Position numbers and translations under genes: made by a program. This document shows positions 41,922 through 50,148 of a stretch of 52,857 nucleotides of DNA, piece after piece; position 1 is the first letter of the stretch, and each line of letters opens with the position of its first letter. The DNA is taken from positions 1-52,857 of the forward strand of contig JAKQJG010000025.1 in the NCBI GenBank assembly GCA_029561305.1. The letters run 5' to 3'. The notes under the pieces were generated by a model, which saw only the letters and a list, made by a program, of their open reading frames with translations, was not told the DNA's origin and ran no database searches. This DNA is from Bacteroidota bacterium (GTDB lineage Bacteria; Bacteroidota; Bacteroidia; Chitinophagales; Chitinophagaceae).

Positions 41922-43319
41922 ATGAATGAGTTTTTCACATTAATGAAATCTGAACTGGTGGTCACCATCATCCTTTTCCTGTTGTTGTTTATCAAAATAG
42001 GCAAGGGGATGAGCAATGAGCGGCTGCTGGTTTTTATCCAGGTCCTGCTGCTCATCAATTTTATTGCAGGTTTTGTTGCAAATGAAGAGGGCAGTTTATT
42101 TGGAGGATTATATTATACCGGTGAAATGATCGTGTTGCAAAAAAATATTTTGAATTTGGGGGTTTTGCTGATTTCATTATTGTTTGCTGATTGGTTTATT
42201 AAAAGCAGCCACCTGCCCGAATTTTTTATTTTGATGTTGTCTTCATTACTGGGTATGTTCTTTTTGTTATCCAGTGGCAACCTGCTGATGTTTTATCTAT
42301 CGCTGGAGTTAGCCTCTATACCAGTTGCCGCAATGGCCAATTTCGACCTGCAAAAAAGAACCTCCTCCGAGGCAGCGATGAAAATGATCCTGACTTCCGC
42401 ATTTTCTTCCGGCATTTTGCTGTTTGGTATATCATTGGTATATGGCGCAACCGGCACCATTAGTTTTGAAGCGCTGCCGGCGTTGTTGTCTGCTGCTCCG
42501 TTACAGGTGATGGCCTTTATATTTTTGTTTGCAGCATTTGCATTTAAGTTATCGATCGTGCCTTTTCATTTGTGGACAGCAGATGTTTACCAGGGCTCAC
42601 CCACTGCCACCACTGCTTTTTTATCCGTCATTTCAAAAGGTGCATTTGCATTTGTATTCGTAACGGTATTATACAAAGTTTTTCAGCCACTGCATTCTGT
42701 ATGGTACAATCTCATCATGTTGTTATCCATTGTAACCATGATCGTCGGTAACCTTTTTGCTTTGCGGCAGCAAAATATCAAACGCTTCCTTGCATTTTCT
42801 TCCATAGCGCAGGTAGGTTTTATTTTAGTGGGTATCAGCAGCAACACCGCAGAAGGCACAGCATCGGTTGTTTATTTTATTTTGATCTACATCTTTTCTA
42901 ACCTGGCTGCATTCGGGGTTGTGGGGTTGATTGCTTCACAGGCAAATAGAGAATCCATCAATGATTACCGGGGATTATATCAAACCAATAAATTTTTAAG
43001 CTGGATGATTGCGCTGGCCCTGTTTTCTTTAGCAGGCATTCCGCCAACAGCTGGGTTCTTTGGAAAATTATTTTTGATAAAGGCAGGGGCATCGCAGGCC
43101 AATTACTTCTACATCATCATTGCAGCAGTAAACCTGGTAGTATCGCTGTACTACTATCTAAAAATTATCAGGGCAATATTTATGGAACCCAATGAGCAAC
43201 CTATTGCTGCCATCCGGGTTTCTTTTTCAGTAAAATTAGGATTGGTGATTTGTGCAGCAGGTATTATACTGACCGGGCTGATCGGTTGGATCTATGATTA
43301 CATTCAATTGTTGGGTTAG
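41922..43319 (+). CDS. nuoN: NADH-quinone oxidoreductase subunit N
   Basis: A 465-residue antiporter-like subunit. LLMFYLSLELASIPVAAMANF has the TM5 Glu, FKLSIVPFHLWTADVYQGSPT the TM7 Lys and loop, and FLAFSSIAQVGFILVGISSN and LALFSLAGIPPTAGFFGKLFL the later blocks. It is the last nuo gene. A small gene of unknown function follows on the same strand. Confidence 0.96.
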   Translation: MNEFFTLMKSELVVTIILFLLLFIKIGKGMSNERLLVFIQVLLLINFIAGFVANEEGSLFGGLYYTGEMIVLQKNILNLGVLLISLLFADWFIKSSHLPEFFILMLSSLLGMFFLLSSGNLLMFYLSLELASIPVAAMANFDLQKRTSSEAAMKMILTSAFSSGILLFGISLVYGATGTISFEALPALLSAAPLQVMAFIFLFAAFAFKLSIVPFHLWTADVYQGSPTATTAFLSVISKGAFAFVFVTVLYKVFQPLHSVWYNLIMLLSIVTMIVGNLFALRQQNIKRFLAFSSIAQVGFILVGISSNTAEGTASVVYFILIYIFSNLAAFGVVGLIASQANRESINDYRGLYQTNKFLSWMIALALFSLAGIPPTAGFFGKLFLIKAGASQANYFYIIIAAVNLVVSLYYYLKIIRAIFMEPNEQPIAAIRVSFSVKLGLVICAAGIILTGLIGWIYDYIQLLG

Positions 43320-43372
43320 GTGGATTGAGACTTGTAACTAGTAAGTGTGATAAATTAAACCAGGGATTTCTT

Positions 43373-43756
43373 ATGGCGATCAATAAAAATCATGAATTTG
43401 AAGAACTCAACGGAGTAAAATGCGGCATTGTGGAGAAAGATGTTTCACCCGAAAGAATGCAATTCATCAAGCGGCTACTGGAACACAATAAATACACAGT
43501 TGTGGTGGTGCCATCACCAGCACCAAAGGCAGCACCTGCACCAAAACCTATAGAGGGGGCAGAAGCACTTCCACCTGCACCAATTCCGCCCGCTCCCGAA
43601 ACTTTTACAGTGGGTGTTACAGATTATACTTTTAATACCATCAATGCCATATTTGGCAGGTTATTGAAAACACCGGAGGGATATGTTGTAACACAAGCTT
43701 ACTGGTACCAAAAAGAAAATTCTGGTAAGGATGAAGTACCGTACTATGAAAGATGA
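43373..43756 (+). CDS. Small protein of unknown function downstream of nuoN
   Basis: A 127-residue soluble protein with two short folded-looking parts joined by a Pro/Ala-rich linker (VPSPAPKAAPAPKPIEGAE, then LPPAPIPPAPE). The N-terminal part (NHEFEELNGVKCGIVEKDVS, then RMQFIKRLLEHNKYTVVVV) has a single Cys. The C-terminal part is FTVGVTDYTFNTINAIFGRL with VVTQAYWYQKE. No known family was recognised. The start at the ATG at 43373 is preferred over an upstream TTG. It starts 53 bp after nuoN and could be an accessory of the complex, but only position supports that. Confidence 0.7.
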   Translation: MAINKNHEFEELNGVKCGIVEKDVSPERMQFIKRLLEHNKYTVVVVPSPAPKAAPAPKPIEGAEALPPAPIPPAPETFTVGVTDYTFNTINAIFGRLLKTPEGYVVTQAYWYQKENSGKDEVPYYER

Positions 43757-43815
43757 CCCTCGTTGGATATCTTACTTATTTTTAGCATTATTCTCAACCT
43801 TTAAAATATTAACCC

Positions 43816-45747
43816 ATGAATTTCAAAGCAGTTTGCTTTAGCCTTTTTTTTCTATGTCTCCAGCTAAATGCTGCACTTGCCCAGTTAAGCCCGTTTGCAC
43901 AAGTATCAGATAAAGAGATACAATTAAAGGAATGCAGTTTCGATACGGATGCTGACGTGGTAGTACTCCTTGATGAGGCGCATTCGGATTATGATGACCG
44001 TTACCAGCTTTTAACCAGGCGTCATATCAGGTTAAAAATCTTAAAGGAAAAAGGAGTAGCCGATGCAAACATTTCCCTTCAGTTTTATAGCAAGGACGAC
44101 TTTGAATATATTACTGAGGTCAAAGCAGTTACTATTAACGCGGGTGCCGGGGGAGAAGTTTCCACAAATGCTGTGGACAGGAAATCCATTTTTACAAGAA
44201 AGATCAATGAACGTGTCGGGGAAGTATCCTTTTCGTTTCCTGCAGTAAAAGTGGGCTCTATCCTGGAGTACGAGTACCTCAGTACAATGAAACACTATGG
44301 CGGATTGCAGGATTGGTATTTCCAGGAGACCAGGCCGGTTATAACAAGCAGGTACAACCTTGTAATTGTACCTAATACAGAATTCATTTACCAGGTATGG
44401 AAAAAGCCAGATCTGCAGGTGACAGTTACTCCTAAAGAATCCACTAACTCGGTTTATTTTGAAATGAATAATATACCCGGGTTAAGAAATGAACCATATA
44501 TAGATTCCCGCAGGGATTATCTACAGAAAGTCGTTTTTCAATTAAGTGCATACGGCAAAGGAAATGGATTTGGGGGTAATAAATATATGACATCCTGGGA
44601 TGAAGTGGCGAGGGAACTGCGTGTTTACGACGGGTTTGGAAGTGTTATCGGTAAAACGATTCCGGGAACAGATGAATTTATTAATTCTGTAAAAGCTATT
44701 CCAGACGGGATGGTTAAAATGAAAACCGTATATGACTTTGTTCGCAGCAATATGGGGTGGAACGGAGTTTACAGCAGGTTTGCTTTTGATGGACTTAAAT
44801 CCCCCTGGCAAAAAAAAACCGGTAATAGCGGTGAGATCAATTTTATTTTATTGAACCTGTTAGTGGAATCAGGGCTTGAAGTGTATCCATCGCTGGTAAG
44901 TGAACGATGGCATGGCCGTATCAATACAGAATATCCATTTATTGATCAGTTCAATTCAGTGGTCGCCTGCGTAAAGATCAACGGCAAGAATTATTACCTG
45001 GACGCTACAAAAAAGTTTACGCCTGCTCATATTATTCCGTACGAGCTTTTAAATACTACGGCTTTTGTATTAAAAGGAAAAAAGGGAGAACTGGTGAATA
45101 TATTAAACGATTCTTTGGGGTATAAAGAGATTGTTTTTAATAAACTGAAAGTACTGGAGGATGGTTCTATTGAAGGTGATACAAAGGTGAGCAGTATTGA
45201 ATATGCAAGAACTGAAAAGAAGGAAGAATACACAGATAAACAACCTGGTTTTTTAAGAAATCTTGTAAAAGATGAAAAAATACAGGTTGAAATAAAAAAA
45301 GCAACTGCTTCCAATGAAGCCAACGATTCGCTTCCATTTGAACAGGATTATCATTTCATTTCAAGGGCAGGAGCCGCCGGGGAATACCTGCTGATCCCTG
45401 TCAATCTTTTTTCAGGGTTCACGTATAATCCTTTCCTGAGCCAGAACCGTTTTTCAAATATCAACTTCGGGTACAAAAGATCCATTACCATCTTAACGGA
45501 TATTGTATTGCCCGAAGGCATGGTACCAGAAGAACTACCCAAATCAATGAGACTAACCAATGAAGAAAAGGATATTGTGATGACCCGTTCTACTGATTAT
45601 AACGAAAATGACCACTTGATAAGGGCAATGATAAAAATTGAATTTTCCCGGAGCCTTTACCAGGCAGATGAATATGAAGTGTTGCAGCTTTTTTATAAAA
45701 AAATGTTTGAGTATATGGATGAACAGGTATTACTCAAGAAAAAATAA
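43816..45747 (+). CDS. DUF3857 protein with degenerate transglutaminase core
   Basis: A 643-residue exported protein with a signal peptide (cut near ALAQ). The N-terminal DUF3857-like domain covers about residues 50-240 (VGSILEYEYLSTMKHYGGLQ). A transglutaminase-like domain covers about 290-410. In the core the Cys position holds S338 (GNSGEINFILLNLL) and the His position S381 (FNSVVACV), while D396 (YYLDAT) is kept, so it should be inactive as a transglutaminase. A C-terminal beta domain follows. Similar NSGEIN-type proteins occur in other Bacteroidota; I infer a binding or scaffold role in the periplasm or outer membrane. It lies 59 bp after the previous gene. Confidence 0.85.
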   Translation: MNFKAVCFSLFFLCLQLNAALAQLSPFAQVSDKEIQLKECSFDTDADVVVLLDEAHSDYDDRYQLLTRRHIRLKILKEKGVADANISLQFYSKDDFEYITEVKAVTINAGAGGEVSTNAVDRKSIFTRKINERVGEVSFSFPAVKVGSILEYEYLSTMKHYGGLQDWYFQETRPVITSRYNLVIVPNTEFIYQVWKKPDLQVTVTPKESTNSVYFEMNNIPGLRNEPYIDSRRDYLQKVVFQLSAYGKGNGFGGNKYMTSWDEVARELRVYDGFGSVIGKTIPGTDEFINSVKAIPDGMVKMKTVYDFVRSNMGWNGVYSRFAFDGLKSPWQKKTGNSGEINFILLNLLVESGLEVYPSLVSERWHGRINTEYPFIDQFNSVVACVKINGKNYYLDATKKFTPAHIIPYELLNTTAFVLKGKKGELVNILNDSLGYKEIVFNKLKVLEDGSIEGDTKVSSIEYARTEKKEEYTDKQPGFLRNLVKDEKIQVEIKKATASNEANDSLPFEQDYHFISRAGAAGEYLLIPVNLFSGFTYNPFLSQNRFSNINFGYKRSITILTDIVLPEGMVPEELPKSMRLTNEEKDIVMTRSTDYNENDHLIRAMIKIEFSRSLYQADEYEVLQLFYKKMFEYMDEQVLLKKK

Positions 45748-46159
45748 AGGTCTGATTATTGCCGCCTCCAATATTTGCAGGCGGTGAGGGTAGCCACCGG
45801 TTTGTATAAACCTGCACCGAAAAGCGCTGATCAATTCATTGATTGAATTCTTCAAATAGTAACTGTAGGTTTCCAATTTATCCGTGTGGGCTACACAAAA
45901 TAAACAGAACTATGCATTAAAGTCATCAGCACCTCAGCACATCACCCAAATCATCACATCAGCACATCATCAAATCGTCAAATTAACTTATTCTCTTCTG
46001 CACCCGCTTTTACTTCGGCTGATCCACGCAAATAATAAGAGGAACCCTATCTCTTTGTTACTGGCTTTTTCCAATGATGAAAGTCAAGTATTTGTATGAC
46101 TGATGTTTTAAAATTTTGGCTAAACATGGCATAACTCTGTATAATGAAAAATTACAATT
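45748..46159. other. Intergenic region with CATCA repeats
   Basis: A 412-bp gap before ppdK. It begins with a hairpin, CCGCCT (45762-45767) with AGGCGG (45779-45784), without a T-run. From 45923 to 45986 it holds TCATCAgCAC / CACATCAtCAAAT units related to the lpxC-lpxA spacer repeat. I see no supported gene. Confidence 0.5.
45923..45986. repeat. CATCA/TCAAAT tandem-like repeat
   Basis: Short units (tcatcagcac, ctcagcacatca, aatcatcacatcagcac, atcatcaaatc, gtcaaatt) form an imperfect tandem array. The final ATCAAATC-TCAAATT units match the spacer at 10832-10864. Confidence 0.5.
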
Positions 46160-48913
46160 ATGGCAAAAAATACTAAGGCTGAAAAGTATATATACTTTTT
46201 TGGTGGCGGCAAAGCCGATGGCAATGAATCGATGAAAAATCTGTTAGGTGGTAAAGGTGCAAACCTGGCCGAAATGGCGGGTCATCCCAAATTGCAATTA
46301 CCCGTTCCGCCTGGTTTTACAGTAACTACGGATGTTTGTAATTATTACTACCAGAACAAGAAGACCTATCCCAAAATATTACAGGAACAGGCAGCGACTG
46401 CATTGACTAAAATGGAAAAACTAACCGGTAAAAAATTCGGTGATCAAAAAAATCCTTTGCTGGTGTCCATCCGTTCAGGTGCAAGGCGCAGTATGCCAGG
46501 CATGATGGAAACTGTTTTGAATGTAGGGCTTAACGATGACACGATTAAAGGTATCATCGCACAAAGTGGTGATGAACGTTTTGCTTATGATGCCTACCGC
46601 CGCCTGATTATGATGTATGCAGATGTGGTGATGGAAAAAGGTAGTGGTATAGAAGTTAAAAATGGCGTGGGCATCCGTAAACTACTGGATAAAAAACTGG
46701 AAGCGATCAAACACAAACAAGGCTACAAAAGTGATACAGACCTTACCGTTACCGAACTGAAGGAACTGGTGAAAGATTATAAAAAAACGGTGAAGAAAGT
46801 ATTGGGCGCTGATTTCCCTGATGATCCATGGGAACAATTATGGGGTGGCATTGGGGCTGTTTTCAGCAGCTGGAATGGTAAGAGAGCCTTCGAATACCGC
46901 CGCATTGAAAAAATACCCGACGAGTGGGGAACTGCAGTAAATGTACAGGCAATGGTATTTGGGAATATGGGTGATGACAGCTGCACCGGTGTTGCATTTA
47001 CAAGAAACCCGGGTAATGGAGAGAATAAATTTTATGGGGAATATTTAGTGAACGCACAAGGCGAGGATGTGGTAGCTGGTATCCGCACACCGGCACCGGT
47101 AAACGAATATTCTATGAATGAGCAAAGCAAACAATTTACCTCGCTGGAAAAATTAATGCCTCACCTGTACAAAGAATTGTTCAGCTACCAGAAACGGCTG
47201 GAGCTGCATTATAAAGACATGCAGGATATTGAGTTTACCATTGAAAAAGGTAAATTATATATGTTGCAATGCCGTGTAGGAAAGCGCAATGGTGTGGCGG
47301 CTGTTCGTATGGCTACAGAAATGTTTAAAGAAAAAATGATTGATGCCAAAACAGCCATCATGCGGGTTGGACCTAACCAACTGGTGGAATTATTACTCCC
47401 TATGCTGGATCCTAAAGTGGAATTAATAACAAGGCCAATTGCTAAAGGTTTACCTGCTGGTCCGGGTGGCGCAAGAGGCCGTGCCGTATTCTCTTCTGAT
47501 GATGCTGTGGAATGGGCACTTAGAGGCGAGAAGGTCATACTGGTAAGAGAAGAAACATCTCCGGAAGATGTGGACGGCATGCATAAAGCACAAGCCATTC
47601 TTACAACCAAAGGTGGTATGACATCTCATGCGGCATTGGTAGCAAGAGGCTGGGGAAAATGCTGTATCGTTGGTTGCAGTGATATTGAAATCCATGGAGA
47701 CAGTAAAACTTTTCATGCAAAAAATGGCGTGGTTATCAAAGAAGGTGACTGGCTGAGCCTGAATGGCACTAAAGGCCTGGTGTATGAAGGCAGTATGGCT
47801 TTAACGGATATTGACCTGGATAAAAACCAATCGTACAAAGACCTGATGAAGATGGTAGATAAGGTGAAAGTTTTGGGCGTAAGAACCAATGCGGATACAC
47901 CCAAGGATGCTGCACAGGCACTAAAATTTGGTGCTGAAGGCATTGGCCTGTTCCGCACAGAACATATGTTTTATGGCGAAGGAAGCGAAAGGCCATTGTT
48001 CCTTTTACGCAAAATGATCATGAGTAAAACCGAGAAGGAAAGACGCACTGCATTGGGAGAACTTTTTACGTTTGTGAAAAAAGATTACAAAAGCACCATG
48101 GCCATCATGAACGGCCGCCCGGTAACCTTCCGGTTGCTTGACCCACCGTTGCATGAATTTGTGCCGCATGATGCTGAAAAACTGCACCAGCTAAGCAAAG
48201 AGCTGGGTATTAGCATGAGCCTGTTAAAAAGAAGGGTATTGTCTTTGCACGAAAACAATCCGATGCTTGGGCATCGTGGTGTTCGGTTAGGCATCAGTTA
48301 CCCAGAAATTACTGAAATGCAGGTAAGAGCCATATTGGAAGCAACCGGCGAATTAATAAAATCTGGCAAAAAAGCATACCCCGAAATTATGATTCCCGTA
48401 ACCTGTACCGTTGATGAAATCTCTCACCAAAAAGAAATAGTCAACAGGGTGTACACGGAGGCTTGTGCAAAAACAAAACTCAAAAAAATACCTTACCTCT
48501 ATGGTACCATGATTGAAATACCAAGGGCAGCCTTACTGGCAGCAGACATGGCAACAGTGGCTGATTTTTTCAGCTTTGGTACCAATGATCTTACGCAGAT
48601 GAGCTTTGGTTTTAGCCGGGATGATATTGGTGGATTTTTGCCAAAATACCTGGATGAGAAAATATTGAAAGATGATCCATTTCAAACCATCGACCAGGAA
48701 GGTGTAGGCGAACTGATAAAATTTGGTACGGAAAGAGGCCGTCATTCAAAACCCCATTTAAAAGTTGGCATCTGCGGCGAACATGGTGGTGATGCGGAAA
48801 GTGTAAAATTTTGTCACCGGATTGGATTGAACTATGTAAGTTGTTCTCCCTACCGGGTGCCTATTGCAAGGCTGGCAGCAGCACAGGCAGCTTTAGAATT
48901 TGTTCGCAAATAA
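46160..48913 (+). CDS. ppdK: Pyruvate, phosphate dikinase
   Basis: A 917-residue enzyme that interconverts pyruvate + ATP + Pi and PEP + AMP + PPi. The N-terminal ATP-grasp domain begins YFFGGGKADGNESMKNLLGG and contains SIRSGARRSMPGMMETVLNVG. The swivelling domain carries catalytic H490 in TTKGGMTSHAALVARGWGK. The PEP/pyruvate TIM barrel has EGIGLFRTEHMF, DPPLHEFVPHD, GTMIEIPRAALLA, FFSFGTNDLTQMSFGFSRDD and VGICGEHGG. The length is slightly above the usual about 880. It is probably monocistronic and sits beside the PFOR locus, so it may feed gluconeogenesis or run PPi-linked glycolysis. Confidence 0.97.
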   Translation: MAKNTKAEKYIYFFGGGKADGNESMKNLLGGKGANLAEMAGHPKLQLPVPPGFTVTTDVCNYYYQNKKTYPKILQEQAATALTKMEKLTGKKFGDQKNPLLVSIRSGARRSMPGMMETVLNVGLNDDTIKGIIAQSGDERFAYDAYRRLIMMYADVVMEKGSGIEVKNGVGIRKLLDKKLEAIKHKQGYKSDTDLTVTELKELVKDYKKTVKKVLGADFPDDPWEQLWGGIGAVFSSWNGKRAFEYRRIEKIPDEWGTAVNVQAMVFGNMGDDSCTGVAFTRNPGNGENKFYGEYLVNAQGEDVVAGIRTPAPVNEYSMNEQSKQFTSLEKLMPHLYKELFSYQKRLELHYKDMQDIEFTIEKGKLYMLQCRVGKRNGVAAVRMATEMFKEKMIDAKTAIMRVGPNQLVELLLPMLDPKVELITRPIAKGLPAGPGGARGRAVFSSDDAVEWALRGEKVILVREETSPEDVDGMHKAQAILTTKGGMTSHAALVARGWGKCCIVGCSDIEIHGDSKTFHAKNGVVIKEGDWLSLNGTKGLVYEGSMALTDIDLDKNQSYKDLMKMVDKVKVLGVRTNADTPKDAAQALKFGAEGIGLFRTEHMFYGEGSERPLFLLRKMIMSKTEKERRTALGELFTFVKKDYKSTMAIMNGRPVTFRLLDPPLHEFVPHDAEKLHQLSKELGISMSLLKRRVLSLHENNPMLGHRGVRLGISYPEITEMQVRAILEATGELIKSGKKAYPEIMIPVTCTVDEISHQKEIVNRVYTEACAKTKLKKIPYLYGTMIEIPRAALLAADMATVADFFSFGTNDLTQMSFGFSRDDIGGFLPKYLDEKILKDDPFQTIDQEGVGELIKFGTERGRHSKPHLKVGICGEHGGDAESVKFCHRIGLNYVSCSPYRVPIARLAAAQAALEFVRK

Positions 48914-48937
48914 TTGCAAAGAGTAGTTAACAAAACA

Positions 48938-48967
48938 AATGCCCGGACAGATAATTGTCCGGGCATT
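48938..48967. terminator. Bidirectional terminator after ppdK
   Basis: The stem AATGCCCGGACA pairs with TGTCCGGGCATT around a short loop. It sits 24 nt past the ppdK stop and 25 nt past the stop of the convergent dehydrogenase-like gene. Confidence 0.8.
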
Positions 48968-48991
48968 TTATGTAATTGAAAAGTGGATGTT

Positions 48992-49981
48992 TTATTTTAC
49001 AGATTCCAGTATCTTAATATAATTAGACCTTTCATAAGCCGTGGGATCACTAATGTGTTGCTGACTCATGCTTCCTCTGAATGCGTCTATATTATCGAAA
49101 CCCATTCTTTTCATCCATACCTCCAGTTCTTTATGCATGGTTGTTAAATAGGAAATACCATTTTTGTATAATGACGATGCAGTCATCACCACATCAGCAC
49201 CAGCCAGCAAATATTTAATAACTTCCACAGCGCTCTGCACCCCCGTAGTTGCAGCCAGTGATATATTCACTTTTCCATACAGCATGGCAATCCATAAAAG
49301 GGGTAACCGTATTTCGCTGGATTCGCTGTATTGTAAATTATTTTTGATGCTGAGTTTGTCAATGTCAAAATCAGGCTGATAAAAACGGTTGAATAACACC
49401 AATGCATTGGCGCCTGCCTGTTGCATCCGGAGACTCATATTACCCATTGCACTGAAATAAGGATTCAATTTAACAGCAACCGGAATTTTTACCGAGTGTT
49501 TAATTCCATCAATCACATTCAGGTAACGATGTTCCACTTCTGCAGATGACATCCTTACGTCTCCCGGGATAAAGAAAATATTCACTTCCAGTCCGTCTGC
49601 TCCTGCCTGTTCCATTTGCCGGGAGTAATCAATCCATCCTTCATTGGTGATGCCATTCAGGCTTGCAATGATCGGAATTTTTACCTGTTCTTTAGCTTTC
49701 CTTATTTGCTCCAGGTATCCTTCCGTGCCAGTACTATACTCGTCGAGGTTAGGAAAATAATCAAGTGCTTCAGCAAAGGAATTGGAGGTGTCTGACAGCA
49801 CAGCATTAAACCGGGCTTGTTCTTTCCGTATCTGTTCTTCAAATAGGGAGAAGAGTACAACTGCCCCGGCTCCACTATCTTCCATTTGTATGATATTGTC
49901 TGTTTGTTCAGACAAGGTACAGGCAGATACTACAATGGGCGAATGTAGTTTCAACCCCATGTAAGTTGATTCCATTTTCAT
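48992..49981 (-). CDS. Dihydroorotate dehydrogenase-like flavoprotein
   Basis: A 329-residue FMN TIM-barrel protein of the dihydroorotate dehydrogenase family. GLKLHSPIVVSACTLSEQTD is the N-terminal barrel strand. IIASLNGITNEGWIDYSRQM, GADGLEVNIFF, IPVAVKLNPYFSAMGNM and the phosphate-binding LAATTGVQSAVEVIKYLLAGADVVM follow. The start is set at 49981 (MKMESTYMGLKLHSP); the upstream in-frame extension to 50047 runs through hairpin-rich leader. In Bacteroidota and Chlorobi such pyrD-like genes are often next to the pyruvate:ferredoxin oxidoreductase gene, as here, so a role beside PFOR is more likely than pyrimidine synthesis. The electron acceptor is unknown. Confidence 0.87.
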   Translation of the reverse strand: MKMESTYMGLKLHSPIVVSACTLSEQTDNIIQMEDSGAGAVVLFSLFEEQIRKEQARFNAVLSDTSNSFAEALDYFPNLDEYSTGTEGYLEQIRKAKEQVKIPIIASLNGITNEGWIDYSRQMEQAGADGLEVNIFFIPGDVRMSSAEVEHRYLNVIDGIKHSVKIPVAVKLNPYFSAMGNMSLRMQQAGANALVLFNRFYQPDFDIDKLSIKNNLQYSESSEIRLPLLWIAMLYGKVNISLAATTGVQSAVEVIKYLLAGADVVMTASSLYKNGISYLTTMHKELEVWMKRMGFDNIDAFRGSMSQQHISDPTAYERSNYIKILESVK

Positions 49982-50006
49982 GATATGTTTTATTTTTTTT
50001 TGAGCC

Positions 50007-50066
50007 GGGCTGCAAAGCCCTGGTGGAGCTTTATTGGCGATGTCCAATCCCGTATTTTAATCGGGA
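50007..50066. repeat. Two hairpins in the nifJ-dehydrogenase gap
   Basis: GGGCT-GCAA-AGCCC (50007-50020) and TCCCG-TATTTTAAT-CGGGA (50048-50066) lie between nifJ and the downstream gene. Neither is followed by a T-run on the minus strand. They look like another dispersed palindromic repeat or a leader structure. Confidence 0.45.
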
Positions 50067-50148
50067 CGCCCCGTTCAACAGTTGATTATCTATGTAGCCT
50101 TATAAATACAGTTTACAACTTTTTAAAGGCCGTGAACTGTATGAATAC

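Noticed and set aside
45884-46099. A 71-codon open frame before ppdK
   Set aside because: It is largely translated CATCA/TCAAAT repeat sequence, with low complexity and no family-like composition.
49982-50047. An N-terminal extension of the dihydroorotate dehydrogenase-like protein
   Set aside because: The segment is hairpin-forming leader sequence, and the barrel begins shortly after the ATG at 49981.
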